NCBI RefSeq assembly: GCF_014652375.1
Contig: NZ_BMYR01000003.1
Location: 1 to 64,000, forward strand
DNA: 64,000 nucleotides
Direction of reading: 5' to 3'
Source: Alishewanella tabrizica
Lineage (GTDB): Bacteria; Pseudomonadota; Gammaproteobacteria; Enterobacterales; Alteromonadaceae
The position numbers and the translations under genes were made by a program. Every line of letters starts with the position of its first letter. Within the stretch, counting starts at the first letter, position 1. Positions 18,601-27,135 of this stretch are shown here, in pieces. The notes beneath the pieces are model-generated. The model was given only the letters and a program-made list of their open reading frames with translations. It made no database searches and was not told the DNA's origin.

Positions 18601-19765
18601 GGCAAAAGCTCTGGCAGGTGAAGCAGATTTACCTTTTATCAGCCTTTCTGTAAGCGAGCTGCTCAGCCAGTATGTGAATGGCTCGGCCATTAAAATAGAC
18701 GAGGCGTTTAAGCAGGCTTCTGATATTGCGCCTTGTATCCTGTTTATAGACGAAATTGACTCCATCGCTATGAAGCGCAGCGAAAAAGAGAGCAGTCAAA
18801 ACAATGCGGTTAATGCGCTGTTGATGCATCTGGATGGTATTCAAAAGCGGGCAGAGCCAATCTTTGTGTTAGCTGCAACTAACCATATTGATTTCTTAGA
18901 CAGCGCAGTGGTGCGCTCAGGAAGATTAGACGAGATAGTCTATTGCGATTTGCCTGATCGCTCGGCACGTGAAGCCTTCTTTAAGCACTTCGCGAAAAAG
19001 TATCAGCTCACTGTAATGGAGACGTCTTTATCACTCTATGTTGATTTAACCAGGGGGATGAGTGGTGCAGATATTGATAAGTTATTTAGAACCTATCTTT
19101 ATACGCTTGCCTCCTCTGATGAATACCTAAACGCTGAATTTAGAACAATCTCTGATGAAGTGATGCGTCACGTGATCACCGAAACACGCTATGGCGCCAT
19201 AAATCAGCAGCAAAACCTCACTGACGAAGGTAAATTGCAAACCGCCTGGCATGAAGCCGGGCACCTGTTAGCGTCAAAGATTTTGCTGCCTAATCATAAA
19301 ATTGATTTCGCCACCATAGAGCCACGCAATAAAGCGCTGGGCTTCGTTGCCATTAGCCGTGACGACAATCTGGGAGCAATGACGGAATCTGAGGTCAGAG
19401 CGCAAATCGCGGTTTGCTTAGCCGGGCGCGAAGCAGAGCGGCTGCAGTTAAGTGATTACGACGTGTCCGCGGGGGCGGTAAGTGATATTGAACGAGCCAC
19501 TCAGCTCGCGTATCACGCGGTATGCTTTTATGGTTTGGACACAGAGCTTGGGCAAATTAACCTAAAAGAAATCAGTGCTCTAACATACTCTCCCAAAATA
19601 CATGAACTGGCAGAAGAGCGTGTTCGCGCTTGGTTAGGTGAGGGGCAGCAATATGCACGCGAAATTTTGCTCAAGCATCAACAGCGCCTGCAGCAGTTGG
19701 CGGAGTTGCTGTACCAAAAAGAATCACTTTATGCTGATGAAATTGAAGCTGTTTTTCCCCAATAA
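15623..19765 (+). CDS. Clp-like AAA + FtsH-like AAA + M41 metalloprotease fusion
   Basis: 1380 residues from a TTG start supported by AAGAGG six bases upstream. Residues 1 to about 470 are unrecognised. A ClpB/ClpA-type AAA_2 module follows, with Walker A GPSGVGKT (505-512), Walker B VILFDEIEKAH (Asp579-Glu580) and sensor TSNLG. The second module is FtsH-like: Walker A GPPGTGKT (984-991), ILFIDEID (1043-1044), and TNHIDFLDSAVVRSGRLDE with the arginine-finger region. Last comes an M41 peptidase with HEAGH (His1210, Glu1211, His1214) and SDIERAT for the third zinc ligand. FtsH normally has two N-terminal membrane helices; none is seen, so this is probably a soluble ATP-dependent protease. No described protein with this order comes to mind. 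It opens an operon with the SLOG and channel genes. Confidence 0.85.
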   Translation: MKTIQDYFQDLHQKANQKVFTRFQLQLDGKKIPQDILASKPIFSPIYNLIIASVFFESKLFDASDMLLEFSYKPAEALGCEVLLHFDDEPEVEKFLNYRSVHLNQLEDNFLQYCYELFERDTSLFGQLTLSGNEPDLDIALRALRVFLLLFCSDKYRALGWGKTTYNKIEFEILGEPQLSVTGIRNDLVLFLSKPEQFSQCLSQISGSINQSLPFSPNGYSAGLSSWSKILEEEIDAYQLQERETFEPKSSDDVSLDFLFTDDDIEAEATSQPYVQHKRVHKVPPVIVFPNDNLFQTFLYHLAFAKIGRLFVAGEIQIDKLFEAKSEEMRWQDVVMATLFNAKLTEALAVLTKRTAATLIYPQAVYQLIEKLPNYIPVRTFDYPNYGGTVHYFALLNKFKSDVEASLLKLLRNTGFSTSVTTTPEMLQNLWRFFATQDDPLLQEFLALNPPGVLSEISNKNQRIAAFLKERVKGQSEALRQVMNADMWSHFKTRGGLRQIFTFLGPSGVGKTHLAKQYVNALSEIEGTGYRFITFNMENFSDERAQMSLVGSGIQFNDAATGSLTYFVSIHPRSVILFDEIEKAHPYVIQLLLTLLDSGVMMDETTRQQVDFSQCIVIFTSNLGHSIFEAAKDIGALDIFDVLRQAKQPGRETSALSPELVNRLASGVAVRFKPLNTHSMLSIAKQHVAALDADDDGIFDYQLRDDFAAMLLLTQLPSPVVRAIGSKCAQLLTEAKQKVFTSSLTSSELDALRELRLEVEPSCFARPVGGQLLAINLAQQELLSLKAGLYEYQVESVESLHEEQRKLQKKKVEAVFLNTAGLDEAAVNTQRRLIQRYYPESIFIVIDSTPEHNALAEDIWLALTPEQLLASINYIKLLLGVHWRLMAAKNKQQAFSYQLQLKEIAGSRVCFSITEPQFTSQISVARAVEGVQGLMLERPDVRLSDVVGLQRAKIQLTRVLQWLKEPERLSSQNVGFPAGLLLTGPPGTGKTMLAKALAGEADLPFISLSVSELLSQYVNGSAIKIDEAFKQASDIAPCILFIDEIDSIAMKRSEKESSQNNAVNALLMHLDGIQKRAEPIFVLAATNHIDFLDSAVVRSGRLDEIVYCDLPDRSAREAFFKHFAKKYQLTVMETSLSLYVDLTRGMSGADIDKLFRTYLYTLASSDEYLNAEFRTISDEVMRHVITETRYGAINQQQNLTDEGKLQTAWHEAGHLLASKILLPNHKIDFATIEPRNKALGFVAISRDDNLGAMTESEVRAQIAVCLAGREAERLQLSDYDVSAGAVSDIERATQLAYHAVCFYGLDTELGQINLKEISALTYSPKIHELAEERVRAWLGEGQQYAREILLKHQQRLQQLAELLYQKESLYADEIEAVFPQ

Positions 19766-19900
19766 AGAAACTTAATGCGAAAAAATCACAGCTTAGTGGC
19801 TGATGGTAAGCTGGGATTTGATACGGGTGTTTAATGCTTTTTCTGCCGAGACCATTACAGTTCCGTGTCATACACTTTATATCCGACTTAAAAGGATTTT

Positions 19901-20548
19901 ATGACTGAAATACGACTAGGTTTTACGGGACATCGTCCTAATAGACTATCACCAGAGCATATGTTGGCTATCCGAGGCAGATTGATTTACGTTTTTGAAA
20001 AACTGTACATGGCGATTGCGGACAGTGAAATCTATTTCAGCTCCTCAAAAGTTGGTTTCACTCTTGTTTCAGGCATGGCTGCAGGTGCTGATTTAGCCGC
20101 AATACATGCTGCTAAACACTTAAGTTGGAGATTGCATTTACTTCTGCCATACAATAGAAATGATTTTATTAAAACGTTTTCAAGTATTAAAGATATCGAC
20201 GAATTCACTCAATTTTTAGCTGATGCATCAAATGTTACTGAAATGGATGCATTGGGTCTTTTAACGTCAATTGACGAATCACATGAGGTGCTAGGAAAGT
20301 ATCTGCTCGATAATTGCGATATGTTAGTTGCAGTTTGGGATGGCGGTGAATCAAAAGGAAAAGGCGGCACGGTTGACATCGTAGAGAGCGCAATAAAAAT
20401 AGGTAAACGTGTTATATGGCTAGATACCAGTTCTAGCGAGATCTCTGCGAAAATATCAAAAATCTCCGCTAATGATAATCAAGTAACTTGGACTGCCAAT
20501 TTAAATAATGAGTTAAATAGTCTTGGTGAATTTTTCATTAGCAATTAA
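19901..20548 (+). CDS. SLOG-superfamily nucleotide-sensor protein
   Basis: 215 residues from ATG 19901 with AAAGGA upstream. LGFTGHRPNRL (residues 6-16), VSGMAAGADLAAIHAAK (about 57-73) and the late GGTVDIVESAIKIGKRVIWL fit the Rossmann-like SLOG/DprA-type fold: the first strand-loop with TGHR, the G-M-A-x-G-A-D loop, then a final strand. SLOG proteins are predicted or shown to bind nucleotide-derived second messengers or to act as nucleosidases in conflict systems. It lies 135 bases after the protease gene and 37 bases before the channel-like gene, so it probably acts as sensor for the latter. Confidence 0.75.
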   Translation: MTEIRLGFTGHRPNRLSPEHMLAIRGRLIYVFEKLYMAIADSEIYFSSSKVGFTLVSGMAAGADLAAIHAAKHLSWRLHLLLPYNRNDFIKTFSSIKDIDEFTQFLADASNVTEMDALGLLTSIDESHEVLGKYLLDNCDMLVAVWDGGESKGKGGTVDIVESAIKIGKRVIWLDTSSSEISAKISKISANDNQVTWTANLNNELNSLGEFFISN

Positions 20549-20585
20549 CCATTTTCTTAACCTGTAGCTGCATAATGGAGATGAA

Positions 20586-22532
20586 ATGCAAAGAAATATC
20601 TTGAATATCGTTGCCATTACAACGCTGTTTATTACATGCTTTTCAATTAGTGTTTGGGGTTATTGGTTAGAAAATCTTGGCTTCTTTGAAGCCGTATATC
20701 GAAGTATTCAGTTACTGGTATTAAATGCTAATTTCGACGCAATTTCACTGCCTATGAGCTGGCAGCTAGAAATAGCCAGATTCTGCTTACCTCTTTTCCC
20801 AGTGTTGGCAGTAGTAGGTCTGCTTTTAAATTATTTCAAGCGACAATGGTTAATCTTGAGGAGCCATTTCTTTTCACCGGATGCTATTTTTTTCGGTATC
20901 GGTCGTACAGCTCATGCAATTTCAATAAGCCTTCCAAAAAGTCGTAGATTATTAGTCGTCGATTTAACATCAAAAAACGATATTATTGAGCGATTAATGA
21001 GTATGCATACAATATTATTCATTGAGGCTGACGCAACAAGCAGCAGGGTATTAAGTCGACTACCATTAATGAAAACAAAGGATATTTACATTTTTACTGG
21101 GGATGATCAGAAGGATTTGGATATCGCGTTGATGATTTGTGAGCATATAAATAGCCAAGCAAGTGACAAAACGTCTATACCAAAATTGATTGTGGATGTT
21201 GACGATCATATTCTGTTACAGATGGCTCAGTCAGAACCATCTTTTGCTTATTATCGTGCTAAAGGTGGCGAAATACAGTGGTTTAGTGCGCAAAGAAAAG
21301 CAGCAAGAGCCTTGCTGCAACAGTTTTCTGTTCTGGATAAGCCAAGCAATCCACAACAAACAGTGCATGTAGCCATAGTAGGATTTGATGACTTTCAACA
21401 GTATGTGATTAAGCAAATTTTGCAAACGAGCATCTATCTGCATGCCAACAAACTTCATATTAGTGTGTTCACAGCAGAGGTAGATACTTATCATCGCTTT
21501 GTGATGCAGCATGCATCACTATTTTCTGGGGACAAAGATCATTTGCAGTCTCCGGGTATTTTGCCGTTGGCAACGCTTAACCTATTTGTAACTGACCTTT
21601 CTGCAACACAGCAACAGCAGGTAAAAAAAGCCGTAGAGCTTGTCGGTAACTCGTTCGATATAGTTTATGTGCATGCAGAAACTGATTATAACGCGTTGTT
21701 TCATAGCCAGCGTATTAAGCAAGCAATCCTATCTTTAGGGCTGTCATCCCGGATAGTCTGTATGATGAATGGTTCGCATTTTTTCAGGCTTCAAGATGCT
21801 CAAGCTTTTACATCAAAATCCGATGAAGTTTACAAAGACATCTATTTATTCCATTGCAGAGAGTCATTAGTACAAAGTGGAGAAAATTACCCTGGAGAAA
21901 AAATGGATAGGCTTGGGCTGATTATTCATAATGCTTATAAAGCCAACGGACTAAGATATGAGCTGGCAAGGCTCAATGGACGAGATAAGGTCATTGTTGC
22001 AGAACTTCTGCTCGAAAAATTGTATAAAAAGTGTGCTAGCTCTAATAATTTCAATGTGTTAGTAAGAAGTCTGCTCGAGCAAAGCTGGAATGTAATTAAT
22101 AATTTTGATTTGCAAAATTGGGATCACTTTATAAACGTCACGTCTGCATTGTATCCGCTATCTCAATATGAGTGGCAAAGTCATCTTGCCCCTGAATTTA
22201 TATGGTCTAGCTGCTCTGCTGCTGATCACCTATCGATCAAGATTCGCGATATCGGTTTTGAGCTTAATGAGTATATTAGTGAAGCAGATAAAAATATGGA
22301 GGAACTAGAAGAGGCTATCGCAGACAATCTGGAGCAACTGAAAGAGCTGGAACATCGGCGCTTTGTTGCTGAGCGTTTGGTTGACGGCTGGGTGTATGGC
22401 CCCACTACAGAAAGGGCATTAAAAATTAACGAAACAATGGTGCCCTACAAGGAGCTTCCTGAGAAAGAGGAAATTAAGGATGAATCTATTGTCCGAGTGC
22501 TGCCTCGACTGATTAAAGAGGCTAGGGAGTAG
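20586..22532 (+). CDS. Membrane protein with TrkA-N-like Rossmann and C-terminal RyR domain
   Basis: 648 residues with GGAGAT just upstream of ATG 20586. Two membrane helices (about 5-27 and 63-84) flank a short pore-loop-like segment, the layout of two-helix ion channels. DAIFFGIGRTAHAIS at about 99-113 begins a TrkA-N/RCK-like Rossmann domain; a second Rossmann-like start (VHVAIVGFDDF) follows near 260. The C-terminus (ELEHRRFVAERLVDGWVYGP, then MVPYKELPEKE and VLPRLI) is an RyR domain. RyR and SLOG domains were predicted together in nucleotide-centred conflict systems by comparative genomics. The likely role is an effector channel opened by a ligand; depolarising the membrane would stop phage production. 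This is inferred from domains. Confidence 0.75.
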   Translation: MQRNILNIVAITTLFITCFSISVWGYWLENLGFFEAVYRSIQLLVLNANFDAISLPMSWQLEIARFCLPLFPVLAVVGLLLNYFKRQWLILRSHFFSPDAIFFGIGRTAHAISISLPKSRRLLVVDLTSKNDIIERLMSMHTILFIEADATSSRVLSRLPLMKTKDIYIFTGDDQKDLDIALMICEHINSQASDKTSIPKLIVDVDDHILLQMAQSEPSFAYYRAKGGEIQWFSAQRKAARALLQQFSVLDKPSNPQQTVHVAIVGFDDFQQYVIKQILQTSIYLHANKLHISVFTAEVDTYHRFVMQHASLFSGDKDHLQSPGILPLATLNLFVTDLSATQQQQVKKAVELVGNSFDIVYVHAETDYNALFHSQRIKQAILSLGLSSRIVCMMNGSHFFRLQDAQAFTSKSDEVYKDIYLFHCRESLVQSGENYPGEKMDRLGLIIHNAYKANGLRYELARLNGRDKVIVAELLLEKLYKKCASSNNFNVLVRSLLEQSWNVINNFDLQNWDHFINVTSALYPLSQYEWQSHLAPEFIWSSCSAADHLSIKIRDIGFELNEYISEADKNMEELEEAIADNLEQLKELEHRRFVAERLVDGWVYGPTTERALKINETMVPYKELPEKEEIKDESIVRVLPRLIKEARE

Positions 22533-22568
22533 CTTGTTCGGTTACCGGAAAGAAGGATGTTTATAATT

Positions 22569-22697
22569 TTAACTGCGTATCAACAATGATAAGTTACGAA
22601 GTGCTTCTGCATCTGGTGTAAAACGTTGTTTGGTCATGATGCCCTCCTAAAGTTGTATTTTACCCTAAGGATTGTCTAGTGTTTTAGGGGAAGTCCA
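22569..22697 (-). mobile_element. IS3-family left-end remnant
   Basis: Reading leftward from 22697, TGGACTTCCCCTAAAACACT is a typical IS3-family terminal repeat. It is followed by a strong ribosome site (AGGAGG) and ATG 22637 that opens a 22-codon frame beginning MTKQRFTPDAEALRNL, the start of an OrfA transposase with an internal deletion, ending at TAA 22571-22569. Everything beyond is lost. The scar sits between two cargo modules, marking a past insertion. Confidence 0.5.
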
Positions 22698-22720
22698 CTC
22701 AGCCTTTTATCAGAGTATGG

Positions 22721-23620
22721 TTAAGTGCCAAAAAACCAGTCAGCTTCGAATGCTCTGAAATCGCTACTGAGAGAGCGCACTATTTTTTTGTCAGCGACAC
22801 TTAACCTTCCCGTTTGCTGTGCGATTCTTTTAAGATGTGAGTAATTACCGAGAGGACATTGAATTACACGCTTATGAAAATACTCCTTGCACAAGACACC
22901 AGCTACATACAAAGCTAACGACTGCTTATCCGGACTACATCCTTTTTCAAGTGATATTTGAATATTTTTACATGTTTTTATCGCATCATTTAATTTAAGA
23001 GAGTTGATATTGCCTTGCTCGTAGAGAGATACAATAATTGAGAGAACTAACGCATTTCCATTCAACTTACTAATATCTAAAGCTCGAGTTATTGAAACTG
23101 CATCTTGAATGCGATTTTCTTGAAGGGCTACATGTATTTGATCCTCGATTGGAATAGCATGCTTAGCATGATTATTTTTCAATACATGGAATAATTGTTC
23201 AATTATATTAGAAAATGAGTTGGTAGAAAGGTTTTCTTGGCCATTTATAAACTGGTAAGAACCTATAATATAACGGGTACCCTGATCATAACTTCCTCGC
23301 TCCAAAACACCGTCAACATCAATAGGGTAAATTGGGATGTTGAGATCATCGGACTCTTTGAGTTCTCGCATCACATGTTTTGAGCGTGTTATATTAGAAA
23401 TATTACATCCGACAGAGTGAGCTGAAGCGAGAAGAATTAATGCATCTGCCCCTCTTAAGAATTGCATTATACGATCATAATACTGATCCCCAGCATCAAT
23501 TGTATCGGGTGAGAAAAAAATACAGTCATTTCCAGTGTGCTGAGCTAAGGCTTGCTTAAAAGCCCTAGCGTAGTCAATGTCCTTGCTGCTAAATGATATG
23601 AATATTTTCTTAGGCACCAT
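22721..23620 (-). CDS. TIR-domain protein, predicted NAD-dependent effector
   Basis: 299 residues. The TIR domain spans about 1-140: KKIFISFSSKDIDYARAF opens it, a middle FLRGADALILLAS strand follows, and HVMRELKESDD holds Glu86 in the usual NADase position, then IPIYPIDVDG. The remaining C-terminal half is helical and unrecognised. The start codon lies one base after the stop of the upstream gene (23622), so the two are translationally coupled. TIR effectors in Thoeris, CBASS and related defences cleave NAD+ or make cyclic ADP-ribose signals. Its partner here has propeller-like and membrane parts, which is not a pairing I can name. Confidence 0.85.
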   Translation of the reverse strand: MVPKKIFISFSSKDIDYARAFKQALAQHTGNDCIFFSPDTIDAGDQYYDRIMQFLRGADALILLASAHSVGCNISNITRSKHVMRELKESDDLNIPIYPIDVDGVLERGSYDQGTRYIIGSYQFINGQENLSTNSFSNIIEQLFHVLKNNHAKHAIPIEDQIHVALQENRIQDAVSITRALDISKLNGNALVLSIIVSLYEQGNINSLKLNDAIKTCKNIQISLEKGCSPDKQSLALYVAGVLCKEYFHKRVIQCPLGNYSHLKRIAQQTGRLSVADKKIVRSLSSDFRAFEADWFFGT

Positions 23621-23621
23621 T

Positions 23622-25844
23622 TTATAATTCTTTCAATTCCTTTAAGCGACCGCGGACATGCTGAATAATTTGATTACTAGTTTTTGTGTGAGTGCTCACA
23701 GTTTCTGAGATCCTTCGACTAAAATCTATATCTATTTTCTCAAGAGCTTCTCGTAAATCATTTAGCTCTTCTTCTTTTTCTTCTATACTTAAATTTGAAT
23801 TTTGCTCAATCTGGCGGATTTCATCTTTAATATTATTTTTGCTAGTATTTAATTGGTGAATGTTAGCATCAACTTCTTTATTCATTTCTCGATAAGTTTC
23901 ATCGGTGGCAATGTTGATTCTGATCATATCTCCGCTAGCTACAACAAGTTTCATTTCAATACCTAGCTTCGCATTGTTAAGATTAGAGGGACCATTCTCC
24001 TGAGATAAATCAATCTCCCGCTTGCTAATATTTGTTACATCCCGGTAGTAAAATGTGTGTGACTGATTTGAAAATATTTCATCGTTAATAAAGTCATAGA
24101 AGCAAGTAAAAGCATCTATTTTATTCTTACCGAGGAAAAAGTATTGAATGTACTGTACCGCAAAAATTGGCTTGTTATCTGAATCAAGATAAAAAGAATA
24201 TAAATTTGTTTTATTAATTGAGGGTGGTATATCTTCAACATCACTAAACTGAAGATAGCCTGGTTCGTTTATGTAAGTGCGAATTTCGTTACCATCAGCA
24301 TCTAATGAGTTTATTTCACTTTCATCTAGACCACATTCATCTAAAGCTTTTTGACGAATTTGTTTTGATAGTATTTCCTCAACATGTTTGCCCATATCAA
24401 AATCACTAATACGATTTTCTTTGACAAGCATAAGTTGTTTGAGCAGTGTTCTTCTGTAATTTTTTACTTTGCTCTTGAATTCAATCGTTTGGTTTTTTAC
24501 TGTATCTAGTAATTTAAGCGCACTGGCTATTTCTTTCGCATGTCTATATGACTTGCGAGCGGCTGTTAAGGACGTGATTAGTAGAATCGCAAATAAGCCA
24601 ATACCTATTACAGGAGCAAATTCAGGTATATCCGACATACTTGTAATCCAGTCGCTCCATACTGCGCTCACTACGCTTGCTATCAACAGTAATAACCAAA
24701 ATACGCCAATAGTATTCCTCGAAGCTCCATATGCAATTTTTTCAGACTCAAGCTTTCTAAGAGATTTATCTTCATTTGCTATCTGATCATCTACGATAGA
24801 AATTGCGCGCATTTCATCAGCTAGCTGATTTCGCAGAGTTCGTTCAATTGGTCGATAAAAAAAGCTCCAAATTCTAGGGTTTCTAATAGCCTTTCGTTTA
24901 ATTGATGCCCCAGCAATAATTTGGCCCTCTGAATCCTCAATATTGGGAGTATTGTGGCCAATAAGATTGTAAGCATGTGGAAACCGAGTGAGTTTTTGAT
25001 TTGTATTGGATTTAGTATCAATCAAATTAAGTGCTTTAATTGTCTCATGGAGTCCCTTAGCAACTGGAGCGATATTATTAATTTGAGACCACTCACAACC
25101 ATACTGTACGTATTCGGCAGCCAAATTACCGCTCTTGGTAATTTCATATATAACTGAATTGCCATCAGTACATAGCAAGTTACCATTGTCGAGTAAACGT
25201 ATACCATTATGAATATCAACTGACCATGGTAATTTGGAGGCCTCGGTCCCGTCATGCAACCACCAGAAAATATCATTATTTTGTTCTAGTGTGAGCCAAC
25301 TATTATCAGAAAGGCGGTGAGCTGCAGTGGGTATGAAATTATCTCTATTAAAAGTAACTGCTTTACTTCCATCTAGATTATAAAGAGAAAACTCCTGCTT
25401 TGATACTATTCCAATGTATCTATTGTCATTTGTGATTATAATATCTTTAAGGCTTCGAACTGCAGCTTGAGTTAAAAAGAGTTGAGAGGCTTTTGATAAA
25501 GAGATCACCATTAATTTTTCGAATGTGCATGCAAACAATAAATTATCTGAAATGCCAATCTCTTTGATAGAGTCAGATACTGTTTCGGTTTTTAAAATGC
25601 TGTGTGCATTGGTATCAAGAAAATGTAATTCGTGATTATCACTTTGGACTAGTAGTCTTTGATGCTCACCAAGCCAAAATGCATTGGCTATCTTAGGCAC
25701 GTTAGAGTTTACATAATTAGTGAAATCGTGTTCACGATTATAAAAAGAAATCCCATTTGGACCATAGCGAAGAACGAGGGATTTGTCTAAATCTAGGGAA
25801 TTTGGTTCAGATAAATCAAGGGCGGTGTAAAACTGCATTTTCAA
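23622..25844 (-). CDS. Beta-propeller-like, two-helix membrane, coiled-coil protein
   Basis: 740 residues. Residues 1 to about 300 consist of short repeated beta-type stretches (for example FWLGEHQRLLVQSDNHELHF and DNRYIGIVSKQEFSLYNLDG) in the rhythm of WD40 or related propellers, without clear Trp-Asp ends. Two hydrophobic segments follow at about 378-397 and 409-429. A long polar region and a coiled coil rich in Glu, Lys and Ile at about 660-738 complete it. No named family is recognised. It is the first gene of a two-gene unit with the TIR protein. A membrane-anchored sensor that controls the TIR partner is a reasonable inference. Confidence 0.65.
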   Translation of the reverse strand: MKMQFYTALDLSEPNSLDLDKSLVLRYGPNGISFYNREHDFTNYVNSNVPKIANAFWLGEHQRLLVQSDNHELHFLDTNAHSILKTETVSDSIKEIGISDNLLFACTFEKLMVISLSKASQLFLTQAAVRSLKDIIITNDNRYIGIVSKQEFSLYNLDGSKAVTFNRDNFIPTAAHRLSDNSWLTLEQNNDIFWWLHDGTEASKLPWSVDIHNGIRLLDNGNLLCTDGNSVIYEITKSGNLAAEYVQYGCEWSQINNIAPVAKGLHETIKALNLIDTKSNTNQKLTRFPHAYNLIGHNTPNIEDSEGQIIAGASIKRKAIRNPRIWSFFYRPIERTLRNQLADEMRAISIVDDQIANEDKSLRKLESEKIAYGASRNTIGVFWLLLLIASVVSAVWSDWITSMSDIPEFAPVIGIGLFAILLITSLTAARKSYRHAKEIASALKLLDTVKNQTIEFKSKVKNYRRTLLKQLMLVKENRISDFDMGKHVEEILSKQIRQKALDECGLDESEINSLDADGNEIRTYINEPGYLQFSDVEDIPPSINKTNLYSFYLDSDNKPIFAVQYIQYFFLGKNKIDAFTCFYDFINDEIFSNQSHTFYYRDVTNISKREIDLSQENGPSNLNNAKLGIEMKLVVASGDMIRINIATDETYREMNKEVDANIHQLNTSKNNIKDEIRQIEQNSNLSIEEKEEELNDLREALEKIDIDFSRRISETVSTHTKTSNQIIQHVRGRLKELKEL

Positions 25845-26243
25845 TTCCTTTGAAGTTAAAAAATTTTTTTATATTTATATCATGAATTTCTTAACGGTGA
25901 TAGGCAATTACATAGACTGATTTTAATTTTATGATGCATTGAATCAGCAGATTTTGTAATAGTATTATTGGCTGGACGTTGTGCAGAGATTCAAAAATTC
26001 GGTAAAGACAGTATTTGTGCCGGAGCCAGCAGAGATCTTACCTTCTCCCGCGTGCAGAAAGGTAAATAAGTAACTATGAGACGGTCAAATAAACAAGTGT
26101 GCAATTGTATCTGTGATATTGCGTGTATAAGATGCAATGGTGATCTAGTGATTGGAGCAAGGATATGAAGAGTTAACGTTTAGGTATGGTAACTGAGGTT
26201 CATTTCGAGTAATCAGTGCGTTCAATCTAAAATTTAGAGAAAT
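25845..26243. other. Gap with a coding-like relic
   Basis: Promoter-side gap for the leftward propeller/TIR unit. From about 25950 to TAA at 26067-26069 the plus strand reads VLLAGRCAEIQKFG, then DSICAGASRDLTFSRVQKGK, which has protein-like composition but no ATG and no family I can identify. It may be the 3' end of a lost gene. Nothing else is seen. Confidence 0.3.
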
Positions 26244-27044
26244 TTAGCCTTTTATAATCTTTTGTTGTGGCATCACGCGAGTTAAAAACAAATGTTCTAG
26301 TGCTTCAGGTATTGTCATTTCTTCGTTTTCGCTTAAGTAACGTTCAACTTGCTTGTGCACAAATATGATAGGTTGTTTGTGTTTTTTGGCAAAAGCGTTA
26401 CATAAGGTTTTAAGCTGTTTAGTAAATTCCTTTTCAGCAACCTCCTTGTGAATAGCATGTATGGCTTCTTCAAAGCTATTGTTATTATCAGCAAAATACT
26501 CTTTTAAGGTGTTTTTGGGAATACGATACGCTTTACTAGCAAAATCTAATGCCTCTCTGAATGTAGTAAACTGATCGCCAAACACTTCAAAATATTTTGG
26601 AGTATTGTAGGGGACACTTTGCTGGTGCTCAGCAGCTTCATAATCAAAACCGGGATAGCGCAGCCTTTCAGTTGTCTCTTCACCTAAGGTCAAACCTGCT
26701 TCAATGCTGTGGCGTAGACTAAAATCGAGATCGTTTAATTCATTTTCAGACCACATTTCATATATGGTTAAAGCTTTTGCGTACTTTTTAGCTAATTTAT
26801 CTTTAGCAAACGTTCTTCGTTCTTCAAGCGTACCAGCTTTGCATGCTTTTAAATGCTCATGACATTCGCCGCATGTTGGTATTTTCAGGAACTCCGAGGC
26901 TTCTTTCGTCGCAAGATAAAAATCACGATATTGTACTGGAGGGGCATAATCAAATTCAGCAGCAATACAACCACAGTAAAAACAGGTATTAAAGCTACTG
27001 CTATAGGTTGGTACGAGTAGGTGATATCCGCTCTCAGCAGCCAT
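26244..27044 (-). CDS. HNH-like zinc-binding protein with degenerate active site
   Basis: 266 residues. The N-terminus has a CxxC pair in TCFYCGC and a second in TCGECHEHLKACKAGT, with FDYAPPVQYRDFY between them. This matches the treble-clef layout of HNH nucleases of the form CxxCG...DHVPP...CxECN, but Tyr stands where the first catalytic His should be and His replaces Asn. The rest (about 190 residues) is helical and unrecognised. It could be an inactivated nuclease kept for DNA binding. It is AT-rich and near the island's right edge, with no operon partner visible. Confidence 0.5.
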   Translation of the reverse strand: MAAESGYHLLVPTYSSSFNTCFYCGCIAAEFDYAPPVQYRDFYLATKEASEFLKIPTCGECHEHLKACKAGTLEERRTFAKDKLAKKYAKALTIYEMWSENELNDLDFSLRHSIEAGLTLGEETTERLRYPGFDYEAAEHQQSVPYNTPKYFEVFGDQFTTFREALDFASKAYRIPKNTLKEYFADNNNSFEEAIHAIHKEVAEKEFTKQLKTLCNAFAKKHKQPIIFVHKQVERYLSENEEMTIPEALEHLFLTRVMPQQKIIKG

Positions 27045-27135
27045 TATTGCCTCTAAGTGTATTAAGGGTTTAACCCTTGCGCTAAGTTTCTATTATGGTA
27101 GGTTGTTTCTATTCATTTACCAAGGAGTGGTTGCT

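Noticed and set aside
25950..26069. Coding-like stretch ending DLTFSRVQKGK
   Set aside because: Protein-like composition but no start codon and no recognisable family; listed only as a possible relic inside the gap entry.
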